The notes: a model not told the origin generated them from the sequence alone. A stretch of 64,000 nucleotides of DNA from Candidatus Methylacidiphilum fumarolicum (GCF_949774925.1 NZ_OX458932.1:2294001-2358000); one strand, 5' to 3'; shown: positions 9,295 through 18,800, counted from the stretch's first letter. Program-made: numbers and translations.

Positions 9295-10761
9295 TCAATT
9301 TGCAGAGAAATAGTGTTCTACGGTCGGCTTAATAATTGAAAGAAGAGAACTTGGCATCATGCCAATAATGAGAAGAGAAGCCATAAGCAAAAGATAAGGG
9401 AACTTCTTGGCTACTCCTTGAAGATCTTCCACATCTTTCAAATGGGCAGGGAGTTTGCCAAAAAAAACTGATTGAACGGCTCGAAGTTGATAGACAGCCG
9501 ATATGACAATTCCCCAAATTGCCAAAGCAGTAATCCACGGCTGGGCCTGCCATGACCCAAAAAAGATCAGTAGCTCCCCTGTAAAATTCGCCAATCCAGG
9601 AACCCCAATGGAAGCAAAAGAAGCTAAAACAAAAGCCACAGAAATAAATGGCATTCTTTGGCCTAGCCCGCCAAGTTCACTAAACTTTATTTCACCAGTT
9701 CTATCCTTAATTTCTCCAGCCAGAGCAAAAAGCAAGGCGATCGAAAGACCATGAGCTACCATAAGAACCACTACCCCACTGATTCCAATTTTATTCCAGC
9801 TTGCAAGCCCCAAAAAGATATACCCCATATGCATAACACTAGAATAGCCCAACATCGTGGTTAGCTCTTTTTGAACAATCGTCACATACCCTATGTAGAG
9901 AATGTTACCAAGCAAAAGAATATACAACCAGCTTTTCCAATGTTCCAACCCTCCAGGAAGCAGTGGAATAGCCACTCTTAACAACCCATAAAGCCCAAAT
10001 TTTTTTAGTACTCCAGCATGGAGCATTGCTGCGGGAGTTGGAGCTACGGCATAACCGGCTGGCGCCCAAGTATAAAAAGGAAATAGAGAAACCAATGTGC
10101 CAAAGCCAACAAGTAAAAAAGCAAAAGGAACAGCCTCTTTGTTTATAGGCAAAGGATGAGCTTTTGCATAGTCAATGAGCATAGGGATATCAAAAGTCCT
10201 CGCTTCTTGTGGGAGCAATACAAGCAAAGCAAGAATGCCAACAAGGAGAACCAAGCTACCCACCATTAAATAAAGAGTAATTTGAAGACTCACAAACTGC
10301 CTGTTTTCAGATCCCCAAATTCCAATCAAAAGAAATGTTGGAATAAGGGCAAACTCATGAAAGATATAAAAAAAGAATAGATCTAAAGAAACGAAGGCGC
10401 CAATTGCTCCAAGAGAAATAGCAAGAAGATAGCTATAAAATTCCGACTCTCTTTTAATCCCTTCAGGAGAAACAATAATGGCAGCCAGTGTCACAATAGT
10501 TGTTAAAAGAATAAGAGGCAGATTCATGCCATCTACCCCTACATGGTAGTGGATTTCAGGAAGCCCTGGGAGCTGTATCCAACGGATATCTTGAACGAAT
10601 TGAAAGCCTTGAATCTTGGGATCATACTGGAAATAAATCCACAAACTGACGAGCAAATTTAGCAAACTAGCTCCTAATGCAGCTTGACGAGCTGGTACTC
10701 TAAGAATTATAGCAATAAAAGCCAATAAGGGTACAAAAAGAAGAACGCTTACAAATGACAT
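9295..10761 (-). CDS. nuoM: NADH-quinone oxidoreductase subunit M
   Basis: This 488-residue proton-pumping subunit of complex I shows typical NuoM features. These are an acidic HEFALIPTFLLIG helix (the conserved channel Glu), the FPFYTWAPAGYAVAPTPAAM segment of the antiporter core, and TMLGYSSVMHMGYIFLG. A good ribosome site (AAAGAGG, six bases before ATG) supports the start. It follows nuoL after a 137-base gap that contains no gene. Confidence 0.96.
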   Translation of the reverse strand: MSFVSVLLFVPLLAFIAIILRVPARQAALGASLLNLLVSLWIYFQYDPKIQGFQFVQDIRWIQLPGLPEIHYHVGVDGMNLPLILLTTIVTLAAIIVSPEGIKRESEFYSYLLAISLGAIGAFVSLDLFFFYIFHEFALIPTFLLIGIWGSENRQFVSLQITLYLMVGSLVLLVGILALLVLLPQEARTFDIPMLIDYAKAHPLPINKEAVPFAFLLVGFGTLVSLFPFYTWAPAGYAVAPTPAAMLHAGVLKKFGLYGLLRVAIPLLPGGLEHWKSWLYILLLGNILYIGYVTIVQKELTTMLGYSSVMHMGYIFLGLASWNKIGISGVVVLMVAHGLSIALLFALAGEIKDRTGEIKFSELGGLGQRMPFISVAFVLASFASIGVPGLANFTGELLIFFGSWQAQPWITALAIWGIVISAVYQLRAVQSVFFGKLPAHLKDVEDLQGVAKKFPYLLLMASLLIIGMMPSSLLSIIKPTVEHYFSAN

Positions 10762-10898
10762 GCTAACCTCTTTCCATCATCTCGTTTACAAAACAAAAAT
10801 ATTTTCCATATCTGTGTGGTTCCTATTATTTCCATTTCAAAACCACCACCAACTTTCTTTTTCCTACCTTGCTCATCCCACAATTTAGCTACCAAGGC

Positions 10899-12704
10899 TT
10901 AACTTCTGATTAGAAAAAAGACTAATATGGCTGCAGCTCCAGCGCCAAAAATAAAAGCATAACTGCGGATATTGCCGGTTTGAAAAACCCTTAAAAGTTC
11001 TCCTCCAACACTTACCAAAAAAGCCGAGCCTCTAACAATCCCAAAGCCAATGATCCATTCATCCAGCCATGCAAAAATTCCCGCTAGAAGTTGTTGGAGT
11101 TTCAGTAGAGTCAAATCATACAGTTCGTCAAAATAAAACTTATTTTTAAACAATGGGAAGATGACGATTTCTTTTTGTTTCTTCCAATAAGCAAAAGCTC
11201 CTATCCCCACACCAGTAAGCCCCACAAGTACTGACAAAATCATCACATTGAGTTTCGCTGCCTCCGACATAGCTTCATGGGCAGTCCCAAGGGCTTTCTC
11301 AATCCCTACCACAGAATATCCCCCAACCAAAGCAAAGAAAGAAAGAACGATCATCGGCAACCCCATAACAGAAGGTGACTCATGGGCATGTTCAGCAACT
11401 TCCGACTTAGGAGTGCCCAAAAAAGTAACGACAAACAACCTTGTCATATAAAAAGCGGTAAGCCCAGCCGTAAACAAACCAAGCCAAAAGAGCATTTTGT
11501 TTTTTTCACCAACCATCTCAAGGATCGTATCTTTGCTAAAAAAGCCAGAAAAACCAGGAATGCCTGCGAGTGCACAGGTCCCAATAAGAAAGGTAACAAA
11601 GGTCACCGGCATTTTTTTCCATAATCCACCCATCTTCCAAATGTCCTGCTCATGATGCAAAACATGCAAGATAGATCCGGCACCGAGGAATAAAAGGGCC
11701 TTAAAAAAAGCATGTGTACAAAGATGGAACATAGCAGCTATAGTCGCAGAAGAACCTACGGCCATGACCATATAGCCTAGCTGTGACATGGTAGAATAAG
11801 CTAAAATTCTCTTTATGTCATCTTGCTGCGTAGCAGTTAGCGCAGCCACCAGAGCCGTAATCCCTCCTGTCCATGCAATAACTTCTAGCGCCTGTTCCGA
11901 TTGTTCTAACACAAAGAAAATCCTACAAAGCATATAGACACCTGCAGCAACCATAGTTGCCGCATGGATTAAGGCAGAAACAGGCGTAGGGCCTTCCATA
12001 GCATCTGGAAGCCACACATGAAGAGGAATCTGAGCTGACTTGCCGACGCAACCACAAAAAAGCAAAAGTCCCATTATTGTCACTAAGGGATGTCCCTTGA
12101 AATAGGAAGAAAGGGAAGGATCAAACATCAAGCTACCTGTGAAGGTCCAAAACATGATAATGCCTAACAGAAAGCCAAAATCCCCTATTCGGTTAGCTAG
12201 AAAAGCCTTGGTAGCCGCAGAAGCTGCAGAAGGTTTTTCAAACCAAAAACCAATTAAAAGATAGGAACTGACTCCAACAAGCTCCCAAAATATATACATC
12301 ATGATAAAGTTGGTTGCCACAACGATACCAAGCATCGAGAGCATAAAAAGAGAAAGTTCAGCAAAAAAACGACTTCTGCCGGGATCTTCTCCCATGTAGC
12401 CCATCGAATAAATATGAATCATGAGCCCAACTCCAGTTACGACTAGTAGCATGACTTTCGAAAGTGAATCGAAAACCATCCCTAGCTGAATAGTAAGTCC
12501 ACCAATGTCTATCCAATTTATGGCTACCGGTTCATGAATCGAACCCAGAGCAACTCCTATGGCAATAAGAAAACTAATTGCACAAGCCCCCACAGAAACT
12601 ATCTGACTTAAAAAAGGGAAAGGCTTTAAAAACGCCCATATCATAAAAGCTGATAACAATGGAGAAAGTAATAAGACCCAAGCTAATAACGAGGAGGTAT
12701 TCAT
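10899..12704 (-). CDS. nuoL: NADH-quinone oxidoreductase subunit L
   Basis: This is the largest antiporter-like subunit of complex I, about 601 residues. It contains FWELVGVSSYLLIGFWF (channel Glu), PLHVWLPDAMEGPTPVSALI, and AYSTMSQLGYMV. The C-terminus carries the long amphipathic and trailing transmembrane segment of NuoL. I chose the ATG at 12704, with GGA just upstream, over the in-frame TTG nine bases earlier. nuoK ends 17 bases upstream. Confidence 0.96.
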   Translation of the reverse strand: MNTSSLLAWVLLLSPLLSAFMIWAFLKPFPFLSQIVSVGACAISFLIAIGVALGSIHEPVAINWIDIGGLTIQLGMVFDSLSKVMLLVVTGVGLMIHIYSMGYMGEDPGRSRFFAELSLFMLSMLGIVVATNFIMMYIFWELVGVSSYLLIGFWFEKPSAASAATKAFLANRIGDFGFLLGIIMFWTFTGSLMFDPSLSSYFKGHPLVTIMGLLLFCGCVGKSAQIPLHVWLPDAMEGPTPVSALIHAATMVAAGVYMLCRIFFVLEQSEQALEVIAWTGGITALVAALTATQQDDIKRILAYSTMSQLGYMVMAVGSSATIAAMFHLCTHAFFKALLFLGAGSILHVLHHEQDIWKMGGLWKKMPVTFVTFLIGTCALAGIPGFSGFFSKDTILEMVGEKNKMLFWLGLFTAGLTAFYMTRLFVVTFLGTPKSEVAEHAHESPSVMGLPMIVLSFFALVGGYSVVGIEKALGTAHEAMSEAAKLNVMILSVLVGLTGVGIGAFAYWKKQKEIVIFPLFKNKFYFDELYDLTLLKLQQLLAGIFAWLDEWIIGFGIVRGSAFLVSVGGELLRVFQTGNIRSYAFIFGAGAAAILVFFLIRS

Positions 12705-12721
12705 TTTTTCCAATAGGACTT

Positions 12722-13027
12722 CTAAAACTTCAACAAAGTGATATCTTCGGCTTTAGTAGAATGTTTGACACGAAAGAGGGCAACAATTAAGGCAAGGCCT
12801 ACAGCAACTTCAGCAGCGGCTACCGTAATCACAAAAAAAACCAGCACTTGTCCTGAAAGATTAGAATTATATCGACTAAAAGCAACAAGAGCTAGATTTG
12901 CAGCATTTAGCATGATCTCCAAACACATATAGATAATAATCATATCCCTCCTTAAGATTATCCCTGCAATGCCAATCGCAAAAAGGATACCGCTAGCCGT
13001 CAAATAATGAGTTAAACCTATTTGCAT
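12722..13027 (-). CDS. nuoK: NADH-quinone oxidoreductase subunit K
   Basis: This 101-residue, three-helix membrane subunit has the normal NuoK length. The conserved Glu residues are visible in YMCLEIMLNAANLALVAFSR and VITVAAAEVAVGLALIVALFR, which carry protons between the antiporter-like subunits. It lies within the nuo run. 147 bases separate it from nuoJ, more than is usual in this operon. Confidence 0.96.
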   Translation of the reverse strand: MQIGLTHYLTASGILFAIGIAGIILRRDMIIIYMCLEIMLNAANLALVAFSRYNSNLSGQVLVFFVITVAAAEVAVGLALIVALFRVKHSTKAEDITLLKF

Positions 13028-13174
13028 CTTCTTTTCTATCCCACTATGGTTAATGAACTAATCGTAATAAAAAAACAAACGACCTTCTTAAATGTTTTCG
13101 TATCCTATCATTAGCTTTTCTGTAATACCTCTTGCAGCCGATTGATTCTATCACAAAGAGAGTTTTTTCTCATT

Positions 13175-13672
13175 TCAATCCAAGTCTTTTTTGCTCAAAA
13201 TGATCACTCCAATCATTGAAATCAAAAGCAGAACTCCAACAGCTTCAAAGGCCAGAGCATAGTTGCCAAAAAGTAGTTCTCCCAAGGCCTTTATACTGCT
13301 GTTTTGAATCACTTTGTCCGTTTTGCCTACTAAAGAAGTTATATTCTTTCCAGCCAGAAAAAACCCAATCCCAAGCAATAAGACAGTCAGGAGCCCTCCA
13401 ACAATACCCAGCATCCTAAAGTTAGCTAGTTGTTCAGCTTTTAAGTCTAAAAGCATGATAATAAACAAAAAGAGCACCATGACAGCTCCAGCATAAACCA
13501 ACACTTGTACGGCTGCCAAAAAATAAGCACCGAGCAGCACAAAAAGCCCAGCAATACAGATAATCATTAAGACAAGGTTCATGGCGGATGCCACAGGATT
13601 TTTGTTGGCAATGACTCCAATCCCACTGCCAATCATTGTAAGAACAAAGGTCCAAAAAAAGAAATTCTCCAT
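13175..13672 (-). CDS. nuoJ: NADH-quinone oxidoreductase subunit J
   Basis: This five-helix membrane subunit of complex I has about 165 residues. The helix-3 signature LAAVQVLVYAGAVMVLFLFI identifies NuoJ; this segment changes conformation during turnover. The ATG at 13672 is preferred over an upstream TTG six bases away. There is no strong ribosome site. Confidence 0.95.
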   Translation of the reverse strand: MENFFFWTFVLTMIGSGIGVIANKNPVASAMNLVLMIICIAGLFVLLGAYFLAAVQVLVYAGAVMVLFLFIIMLLDLKAEQLANFRMLGIVGGLLTVLLLGIGFFLAGKNITSLVGKTDKVIQNSSIKALGELLFGNYALAFEAVGVLLLISMIGVIILSKKDLD

Positions 13673-13779
13673 GATCAAGTTCGATAATAAAAAGGATTGA
13701 AAATCCTAAAAACTAAAAAATAAAAATCAACTAAAAAACACTTCGGCTGATTCCAAAAGAAAAGCCCCATAATATTTTT

Positions 13780-14298
13780 TCATTTTTTCTCCCATTTTTT
13801 AATGGGTCGAGCATAAATGCCTCCTAGCTCATACAATGTCTTTTTGTCGTGGATAAGCTCTTTTCTGCTATAACCAGATAAAGAATAGATTTTAGGAAGC
13901 AGAAAAATAGCTTCTTCTGGACAGACCTCTTCACACAGTCCGCAATAAATACATCTAGTCATGTCTATAAAAAATTCTTTAGGTGCTTTTTCTACCTTTG
14001 CATATTTATCTTCGAGTGGGATTTCTCCTGGGATGATTCGAATAGCTCTTGGAGGACAGATAAATTCACAAAATTGACAGCTTACGCATTTTTCTCTCCC
14101 CTCTTCATCTTTTACTAACAGCGGAGCTCCCCTTAATCCCTCAGGAAGCTGCGGTTTTTCTTCAGGATATTCAAGAGTGATTTTTGTCTTTCCCCTTACT
14201 CTATCCCAAAAATGTTTTAAAGTAATTCCTAAACCTTGAAGAATACCAGGTAAATAGGTTTTTTCGATAAAACTAAGTGTTGGTCTTTTAACAATCAT
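13780..14298 (-). CDS. nuoI: NADH-quinone oxidoreductase subunit I (2x[4Fe-4S])
   Basis: This peripheral-arm ferredoxin subunit of complex I carries iron-sulfur clusters N6a and N6b. Two complete motifs are present: CVSCQFCEFICP and CIYCGLCEEVCP, each C-x2-C-x2-C-x3-C-P. The ATG at 14298 is chosen; a GTG eight codons upstream extends the frame without adding conserved sequence. In most bacteria nuoH precedes nuoI directly. Here the upstream DNA is non-coding and then carries mobile-element debris, so the operon is interrupted at the H/I boundary and nuoA-H must lie elsewhere. Confidence 0.96.
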   Translation of the reverse strand: MIVKRPTLSFIEKTYLPGILQGLGITLKHFWDRVRGKTKITLEYPEEKPQLPEGLRGAPLLVKDEEGREKCVSCQFCEFICPPRAIRIIPGEIPLEDKYAKVEKAPKEFFIDMTRCIYCGLCEEVCPEEAIFLLPKIYSLSGYSRKELIHDKKTLYELGGIYARPIKKWEKK

Positions 14299-14362
14299 GA
14301 TGCAATATATACAAGATAACACTACTTAATAACAAATAATCGACCCCTCACATCATTTTTTT

Positions 14363-14426
14363 TTAACAAAGAATATTGTTAAAATGTATCATTCTCAATC
14401 AAAATATTCAGGGTCATTCTCAACCA
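14363..14426. promoter_or_regulatory. Inverted and direct repeats upstream of nuoI
   Basis: Two small repeats precede nuoI. One is an inverted repeat, TTAACAA-AGAATA-TTGTTAA (14363-14382). The other is a 13-base direct repeat with one mismatch, TCATTCTCAATCA at 14389 and TCATTCTCAACCA at 14414, with a 25-base period. On the minus strand the direct repeat reads TTGAGAATGA, which resembles half of a Fur box, but there is no full palindrome. A transcription-factor site is possible and unproven. Confidence 0.3.
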
Positions 14427-14439
14427 GATAAATCGGGTG

Positions 14440-14830
14440 AGCTTCTAACTAATATACACGACACGGCTTGTTGGCATCCCCTTTAGGGACCCGTCGACGA
14501 ACCAACGGCAACGGTGCTTGAGGCCATGCTTCAGCTAGATAACTTTGGCCCGTGTCCAGGTTACTACTACTTTCCAGCTGCCGATTATTCATCCCGGCAG
14601 CCTACCCTCTCAGAGCGGTGGGTCACAAATACGTGATGCGTGTTGGATACGCCACCACCTGGCCAGTGGGTGAATATTAACGCCACCTCCCACCTTTCGT
14701 GCATCACCAATTTCGTCCATTCGGCTTATGGTGCCAGCCGTTTCCAGACACCAGCTAGACATTCTGCGCTCATCACCGGTGAAGACACGATGCGGACTTG
14801 ATCTTGCTCCTATATTGAATGTCACATATT
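14440..14830 (-). other. GC-rich, hairpin-rich non-coding island
   Basis: A GC-rich block is sharply bounded by AT-rich DNA. It contains many potential stems on the minus strand: TCACCGGTGA, GGTG...CACC, CTGCCG...CGGCAG, and TCCC-TAAA-GGGGA enclosed by GTTGG/CCAAC. It ends with GAAGCTCACC. No frame looks coding. A structured-RNA relic, possibly the right end or guide-RNA scaffold of an IS200/IS605-type element (these often end in AGTTCAC-like sequence), is a guess. I could not assign a family. Confidence 0.35.
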
Positions 14831-14989
14831 ATATATACATTGTGGAATGTCAAGACATATAGCCGAAATACTTAAGTGGGGCACTTTCACCCCAATTACC
14901 TAAATGAAATGGGTATTCTAGCGCCGATTTTTTAATTTTCTTTTCTTAAGTTTAATATTTAAATTTTTTTTTCATCCTTAGCTAGAAGG

Positions 14990-15320
14990 ATGATCGTGTA
15001 GCTAAACATGTCAACAACCCCTCTCTCAACGAAAGATACTTGTCGGCAACTACAAATCAGGTTGACCAGCGTAAGTTGCGGAGCAGTGGCAATGCAAACG
15101 TGAGTGATAGGCAAGACAAGACCCACTCCAGGGTGCTTCCTTAGTCCCGGACCCTGGAAGGAGGGGATCATGCAGGCAAAAGGCAAAGCACCGAAGGGAA
15201 CCTTCTCCTACATACGCGGATAACCAGTCGCGCACATTCCCAAGGGGATCAAGTAGGGAACACCTACTCAGCTCCATTACTGGCAAAAGCCGGCAAAGGG
15301 AGCGAAAGCTCACAAGTTTT
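14990..15320 (+). ncRNA. Probable omega-RNA (HEARO) upstream of iscB relic
   Basis: A GC-rich, non-coding, stem-rich segment of about 330 bases lies directly before the start codon of the iscB relic. This is where IscB loci carry their omega-RNA (HEARO RNA), which guides the nuclease. GGCAACT can pair with AGTTGC near 15040-15080. A TCCCGGACCCTGGAAGGAGGGGA hairpin region and a GGGAGCGAAAGCTC hairpin at 15300 are visible. Assignment rests on position, GC contrast and structure, plus a general resemblance to HEARO sequences, not on a covariance-model match. The 5' end, where the guide would lie, is approximate. Confidence 0.5.
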
Positions 15321-15321
15321 C

Positions 15322-15914
15322 ATGTTGGACACAAGAAAGCGGCCTCTGGTGGGCTCTCTTCCATCGCTTGAAAGAGACGAGGCTGCCGATCAAGCCTGGA
15401 AGGGTCGGAAGAACGAAGTGGAATCGCAGCAGGCTCTCGATTCCGAAGGCTCACTGTCTTGAGGCGGCAGGCGTTGAGGAGGTTGAATCCATCGAAGGAT
15501 GGAACCGGGGGCTTTTGGAGATCAAGGCGTCAGGACAAGGAAGCTATCAATGCAGCCGGCACGACTAGTATGGTCTCTCCAGAGGCTATCTCGTGCAGCG
15601 GAAGGTGGCTTTTGGTTTTCGGACAGGGGGAAATCGCGAGGGTTGTAGTTCCGACGGGTAAGAAGGATGGTACTTATCTGGATCGTGTCGTCATTCGGGT
15701 CAGTGGCAGTTTCAACATTCAGACCGCAACGGGTCTGATACAAGGCATCCATCACCGATTCTCTACCTTGATACAACGGATGGAGGAGTATGGATATTCG
15801 TGGACCAAGATAGCATTGGAGAAAGGAGAGGGAGAGGCAGGAACAGGGGCGGCTCACGCCGCCGCGCTATCCCCCCACGGCCTGAACACCTGGGTTTCTT
15901 GCGCTATTGGATGA
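15322..15914 (+). pseudogene. iscB: Degenerate iscB (RNA-guided nuclease of IS200/IS605 type)
   Basis: Several fragments match IscB. The frame from ATG 15322 begins MLDTRKRPL, like an IscB N-terminus. The next frame reads WALFHRLKETRLP...GRTKWNRSRL and then SIPKAHCLEAAG, the RuvC-III region. After a stop at 15568 a further frame gives GEIARVVVPTGKKDGTYLDR and SGSFNIQTATGLIQGIHHRF, the IscB C-terminal domain, ending at 15914. The bridge helix, RuvC-II and HNH domains are missing between residue 9 and RuvC-III. This implies a large internal deletion near 15347 plus at least one frameshift. It cannot make an active nuclease. GC content is higher than in the flanks, which fits transfer. Confidence 0.75.
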
Positions 15915-15947
15915 ATTAATTATTAATAAATTTATAGATTTTAGGTA

Positions 15948-18449
15948 TTAAAATTTCCAAGCAAAAGTCCCTTGAACCCAAAAAGGCAAGCCTGGGACGA
16001 TTCCCCCATAGTCATTAGTTCGATCAGGCATAGAGCCAATGGCATAGGGAAGCCAATAATGTTCGTTGGTTAGGTTATAGATCCAAAGGGAAGCTTCCCA
16101 TTTAGGGTGAGAATAAAAAATTCTTGCGTTAAGTAGAAACTGCCAAGGAATCGCTGTTGAGTAGTTATATCCAAGAAATTGTGGGCTCATTACAAGCCCT
16201 CCAAGGGTTAGTCCAAGCCCCAAATCCGTCTGATAGGTCACCATCGCGTTAATCACCTGCTCCGGCCAACCAATAAATGGATAATTACCAGGAGGAAAAC
16301 TTTCGTTATTATTGATGGGGAGGTTAGCTCGAAAGGCAAGGGCGGTAGAATAAGTTTGTGACATGGGAGGACCAAACGGCAAACCTGACCAATCTTCTAT
16401 TCCCTGAGCAAAAAAATAGCCTGCACGCATCCAAATGTGATTGGTAGGCTGATAGGTAAAATTAAGCTCCAAGCCTGTGACATTGGAGAGAGTGGGTGGG
16501 GCATTGACAAAGTTAAAAAGGGGGATTTGCTGAGAAAATCCTGCCATTGATGCATAGAGCTTATCATGCAGGATACTCCATTTAAAGCCACCTTCAAAAA
16601 GTTGCTCTTGAAGATTAAATGAACTGGAAGGCAAGCCAGTTGGATAAACATTAAACCCTCCAACCGCTCCCACATTGGCAACATACAGAAAGTTATAGCT
16701 AAAATAGACGGTCCACCATGGAAATACCTTGTAGCTGACACTCGCATTGATCATTGGAAGTTCCTGAATGGTTTGGGCTTTGATAAAAAGTTCAGGCGGA
16801 GTCCCTGGTGGAGTCTGACTCGAAATGAAATAAGTAGTAGCTCGAGCGCCAAAGAGGACTGATAACCTATCAGTAATCTCTAAATAATGCTGATAGAAAG
16901 GCGCCACTGTCCAGTAGTTGCTATCGGTAGTGCCTGCACTCCCATTCAATGGTTCAAAGTAGACACCAGACATTCCAGGAATCGGCCATTCCCCACCCCC
17001 AGGAGCAATCGGATTACCTATCAGGGACTGAAAAAAGGCGGTTTGAGTAAGGTTCCAGCTTAAAGGGTTAGTACGGAGAATGTCCCAGGCATTCGCGCTC
17101 CCAAAATAAAGTTGGGATTCATAGTCGAGATTATGTTCAAATCCCCATTCGACTCCAGCATCAATCTGGTGTTTGAGAAGTAGTTGACCGAAAAATCCAC
17201 CTTCATGGGAATGATTTTTATTTTGCAGACTCATTGGAGTTGAGAATTGAGCAATCAGCTCAGTACGGTTATCAATCTCATAGTCTCCCATAGCCACTTC
17301 GGTATAATAAGCAGAGGGAACCACGACGGCATTGCGCCCATAGTAGGCAAAGGTATTGTTACGAAGCTGAATATTTTCTCCGAGTTTGAGCCTCTGGACG
17401 AGCTGTACAAACCCTGTGTATGCTCTTCCTTCCGTTTCTGGATTATTGGCAACCAATCGCCGACTGATGGGCTCCAAAGGTCCAGCATAGGTAGCAAAAC
17501 CTGGATTATTAACTGTTCCAATCTGAATCTGGGATAAAGGCAAAGCACCCGTATTGTAAAACCCATTCTGGATAAGAGCTGAAGTCGGTCTATTCATCCA
17601 GGCCATCATTGGAGTAAAATCATAGGTTCCAAAATCGGAAAAAAAGTCTACTGCGTAGGTTTCAGAAGGCCTAGCTCCTAGAGCTAGATAAATATTTTGT
17701 TGGTCATTATGCACATTCGGCTGATAGTAGCTCCCATTTTCAATACCCATGTAGCTCAACCTGTAGGCGCTCTTATGAGCTTTATCGATTGGACCACCCA
17801 TATCGACTCCCCACATGTAATTTTCATACATACCTGTAGTGTCCCAGATTTGTCCACGAAACTGATCAAAGTAAGGCTGCTTTGTTATATAGTTGACTGT
17901 CCCGCCAGCAGGTTGTTGCTGACCAAACACCGCATTAGCTGGGCCTTCGGTAATGTCTTCTGACTCCACCATATTCCAATTAAAAGGTGTCAGTGGCATA
18001 CCCGATTGAAGAGCCGTGAATTGAATACCATTGATGTATGGTTGTGCCGCCATGCCACGGACTGAAGGGGCAGCCATCAGTGCTCCACTATTTTCGCTAA
18101 TCGCTCCAGGAATCAAAAAAGCGGTACTCAGTGGATCGATATAGCCTTGGGCAGCCATACCAGAAGAGCGAATAAGAGTCTGGTTGATTGGAGTGATTTG
18201 TCTTGGAGTATCTACCACTTTAAGATCGAGCCCATAGACCGAAGAACTGTCAGTAGGTAAAACATCAGAAAAAGGAGCAGCTGACTCAACTAGAATTTCT
18301 GGTAGGAGGGGAGGATTCTCATAGTTAGGAGAGTTTAACGTTTGGCTCAGAAGTGTTGAAGAAAGGGAAAGAAAAAGAATCGTTCTTAGAAAAAGATTTC
18401 CAATAAGATTTTGACTTGTATGCCGCAAAGAACTAATACTAGCAAGCAT
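15948..18449 (-). CDS. TonB-dependent outer-membrane receptor
   Basis: This is a full-length receptor of about 833 residues. A signal peptide (ISSLRHTSQNLIGNLFLRTI, then a hydrophobic stretch ending LLSQ) precedes a plug domain with DTPRQITPINQTL, NWNMVESEDITEGPANAVFG and NYITKQPYFDQFRG, followed by a 22-strand-type barrel. It ends in Trp-Lys-Phe. The start at 18449 is chosen because AGGAAGG lies eight bases upstream; the longer frame (18467) lacks a ribosome site. It shares the WDTTGMYENYMWG phrase with the receptors at 26594 and 31192, so they are recent paralogues. The ligand is unknown. No Fur box is visible upstream. Confidence 0.93.
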   Translation of the reverse strand: MLASISSLRHTSQNLIGNLFLRTILFLSLSSTLLSQTLNSPNYENPPLLPEILVESAAPFSDVLPTDSSSVYGLDLKVVDTPRQITPINQTLIRSSGMAAQGYIDPLSTAFLIPGAISENSGALMAAPSVRGMAAQPYINGIQFTALQSGMPLTPFNWNMVESEDITEGPANAVFGQQQPAGGTVNYITKQPYFDQFRGQIWDTTGMYENYMWGVDMGGPIDKAHKSAYRLSYMGIENGSYYQPNVHNDQQNIYLALGARPSETYAVDFFSDFGTYDFTPMMAWMNRPTSALIQNGFYNTGALPLSQIQIGTVNNPGFATYAGPLEPISRRLVANNPETEGRAYTGFVQLVQRLKLGENIQLRNNTFAYYGRNAVVVPSAYYTEVAMGDYEIDNRTELIAQFSTPMSLQNKNHSHEGGFFGQLLLKHQIDAGVEWGFEHNLDYESQLYFGSANAWDILRTNPLSWNLTQTAFFQSLIGNPIAPGGGEWPIPGMSGVYFEPLNGSAGTTDSNYWTVAPFYQHYLEITDRLSVLFGARATTYFISSQTPPGTPPELFIKAQTIQELPMINASVSYKVFPWWTVYFSYNFLYVANVGAVGGFNVYPTGLPSSSFNLQEQLFEGGFKWSILHDKLYASMAGFSQQIPLFNFVNAPPTLSNVTGLELNFTYQPTNHIWMRAGYFFAQGIEDWSGLPFGPPMSQTYSTALAFRANLPINNNESFPPGNYPFIGWPEQVINAMVTYQTDLGLGLTLGGLVMSPQFLGYNYSTAIPWQFLLNARIFYSHPKWEASLWIYNLTNEHYWLPYAIGSMPDRTNDYGGIVPGLPFWVQGTFAWKF

Positions 18450-18467
18450 TCTTGCGACCTTCCTCAT

Positions 18468-18800
18468 GATTTGTCTTTGTTTTTGAATATTGGGATGAAT
18501 GTAATCTGAAGGTACAAAGATGACTAACTTTAGTTTGTCTGGGTTTTGATTCTATTTTGCTCTATGGGAAGAACCTTCTTAGGGATTTCCATTCCGATCC
18601 GTTTGGAAAGGAATAGATCAATCTAAAAAGAGGGGCCAAGTAGAAAATATTATTAATATTTCTCATGACCTACTACGCGAAGCTAAATTCCATGCTTAAT
18701 TCTGTTTTTAAGAGCATTGTCTATGACTTCGAAATGCTTCTAGAAAATCATTAGATCGATTTTTCTTCATTCTTTACCATGGCCTTGATATATTTTTTAT
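18468..18800. other. Divergent promoter region
   Basis: About 330 bases separate the minus-strand receptor from the plus-strand aldo/keto reductase. Promoters for both must lie here. I see an AT-rich near-palindrome (AAATATTATTAATATTT, around 18645) but no gene, Fur box or terminator that I can defend. Confidence 0.4.

Noticed and set aside
14389-14426. Possible Fur box upstream of nuoI
   Set aside because: Only half-sites (TGAGAATGA) are repeated directly; there is no palindrome like that at 26569. Kept only as a weak repeat.
15522-15857. 111-codon minus-strand frame inside the iscB relic
   Set aside because: The plus-strand frames match IscB; the minus frame has no similarity and is a shadow.
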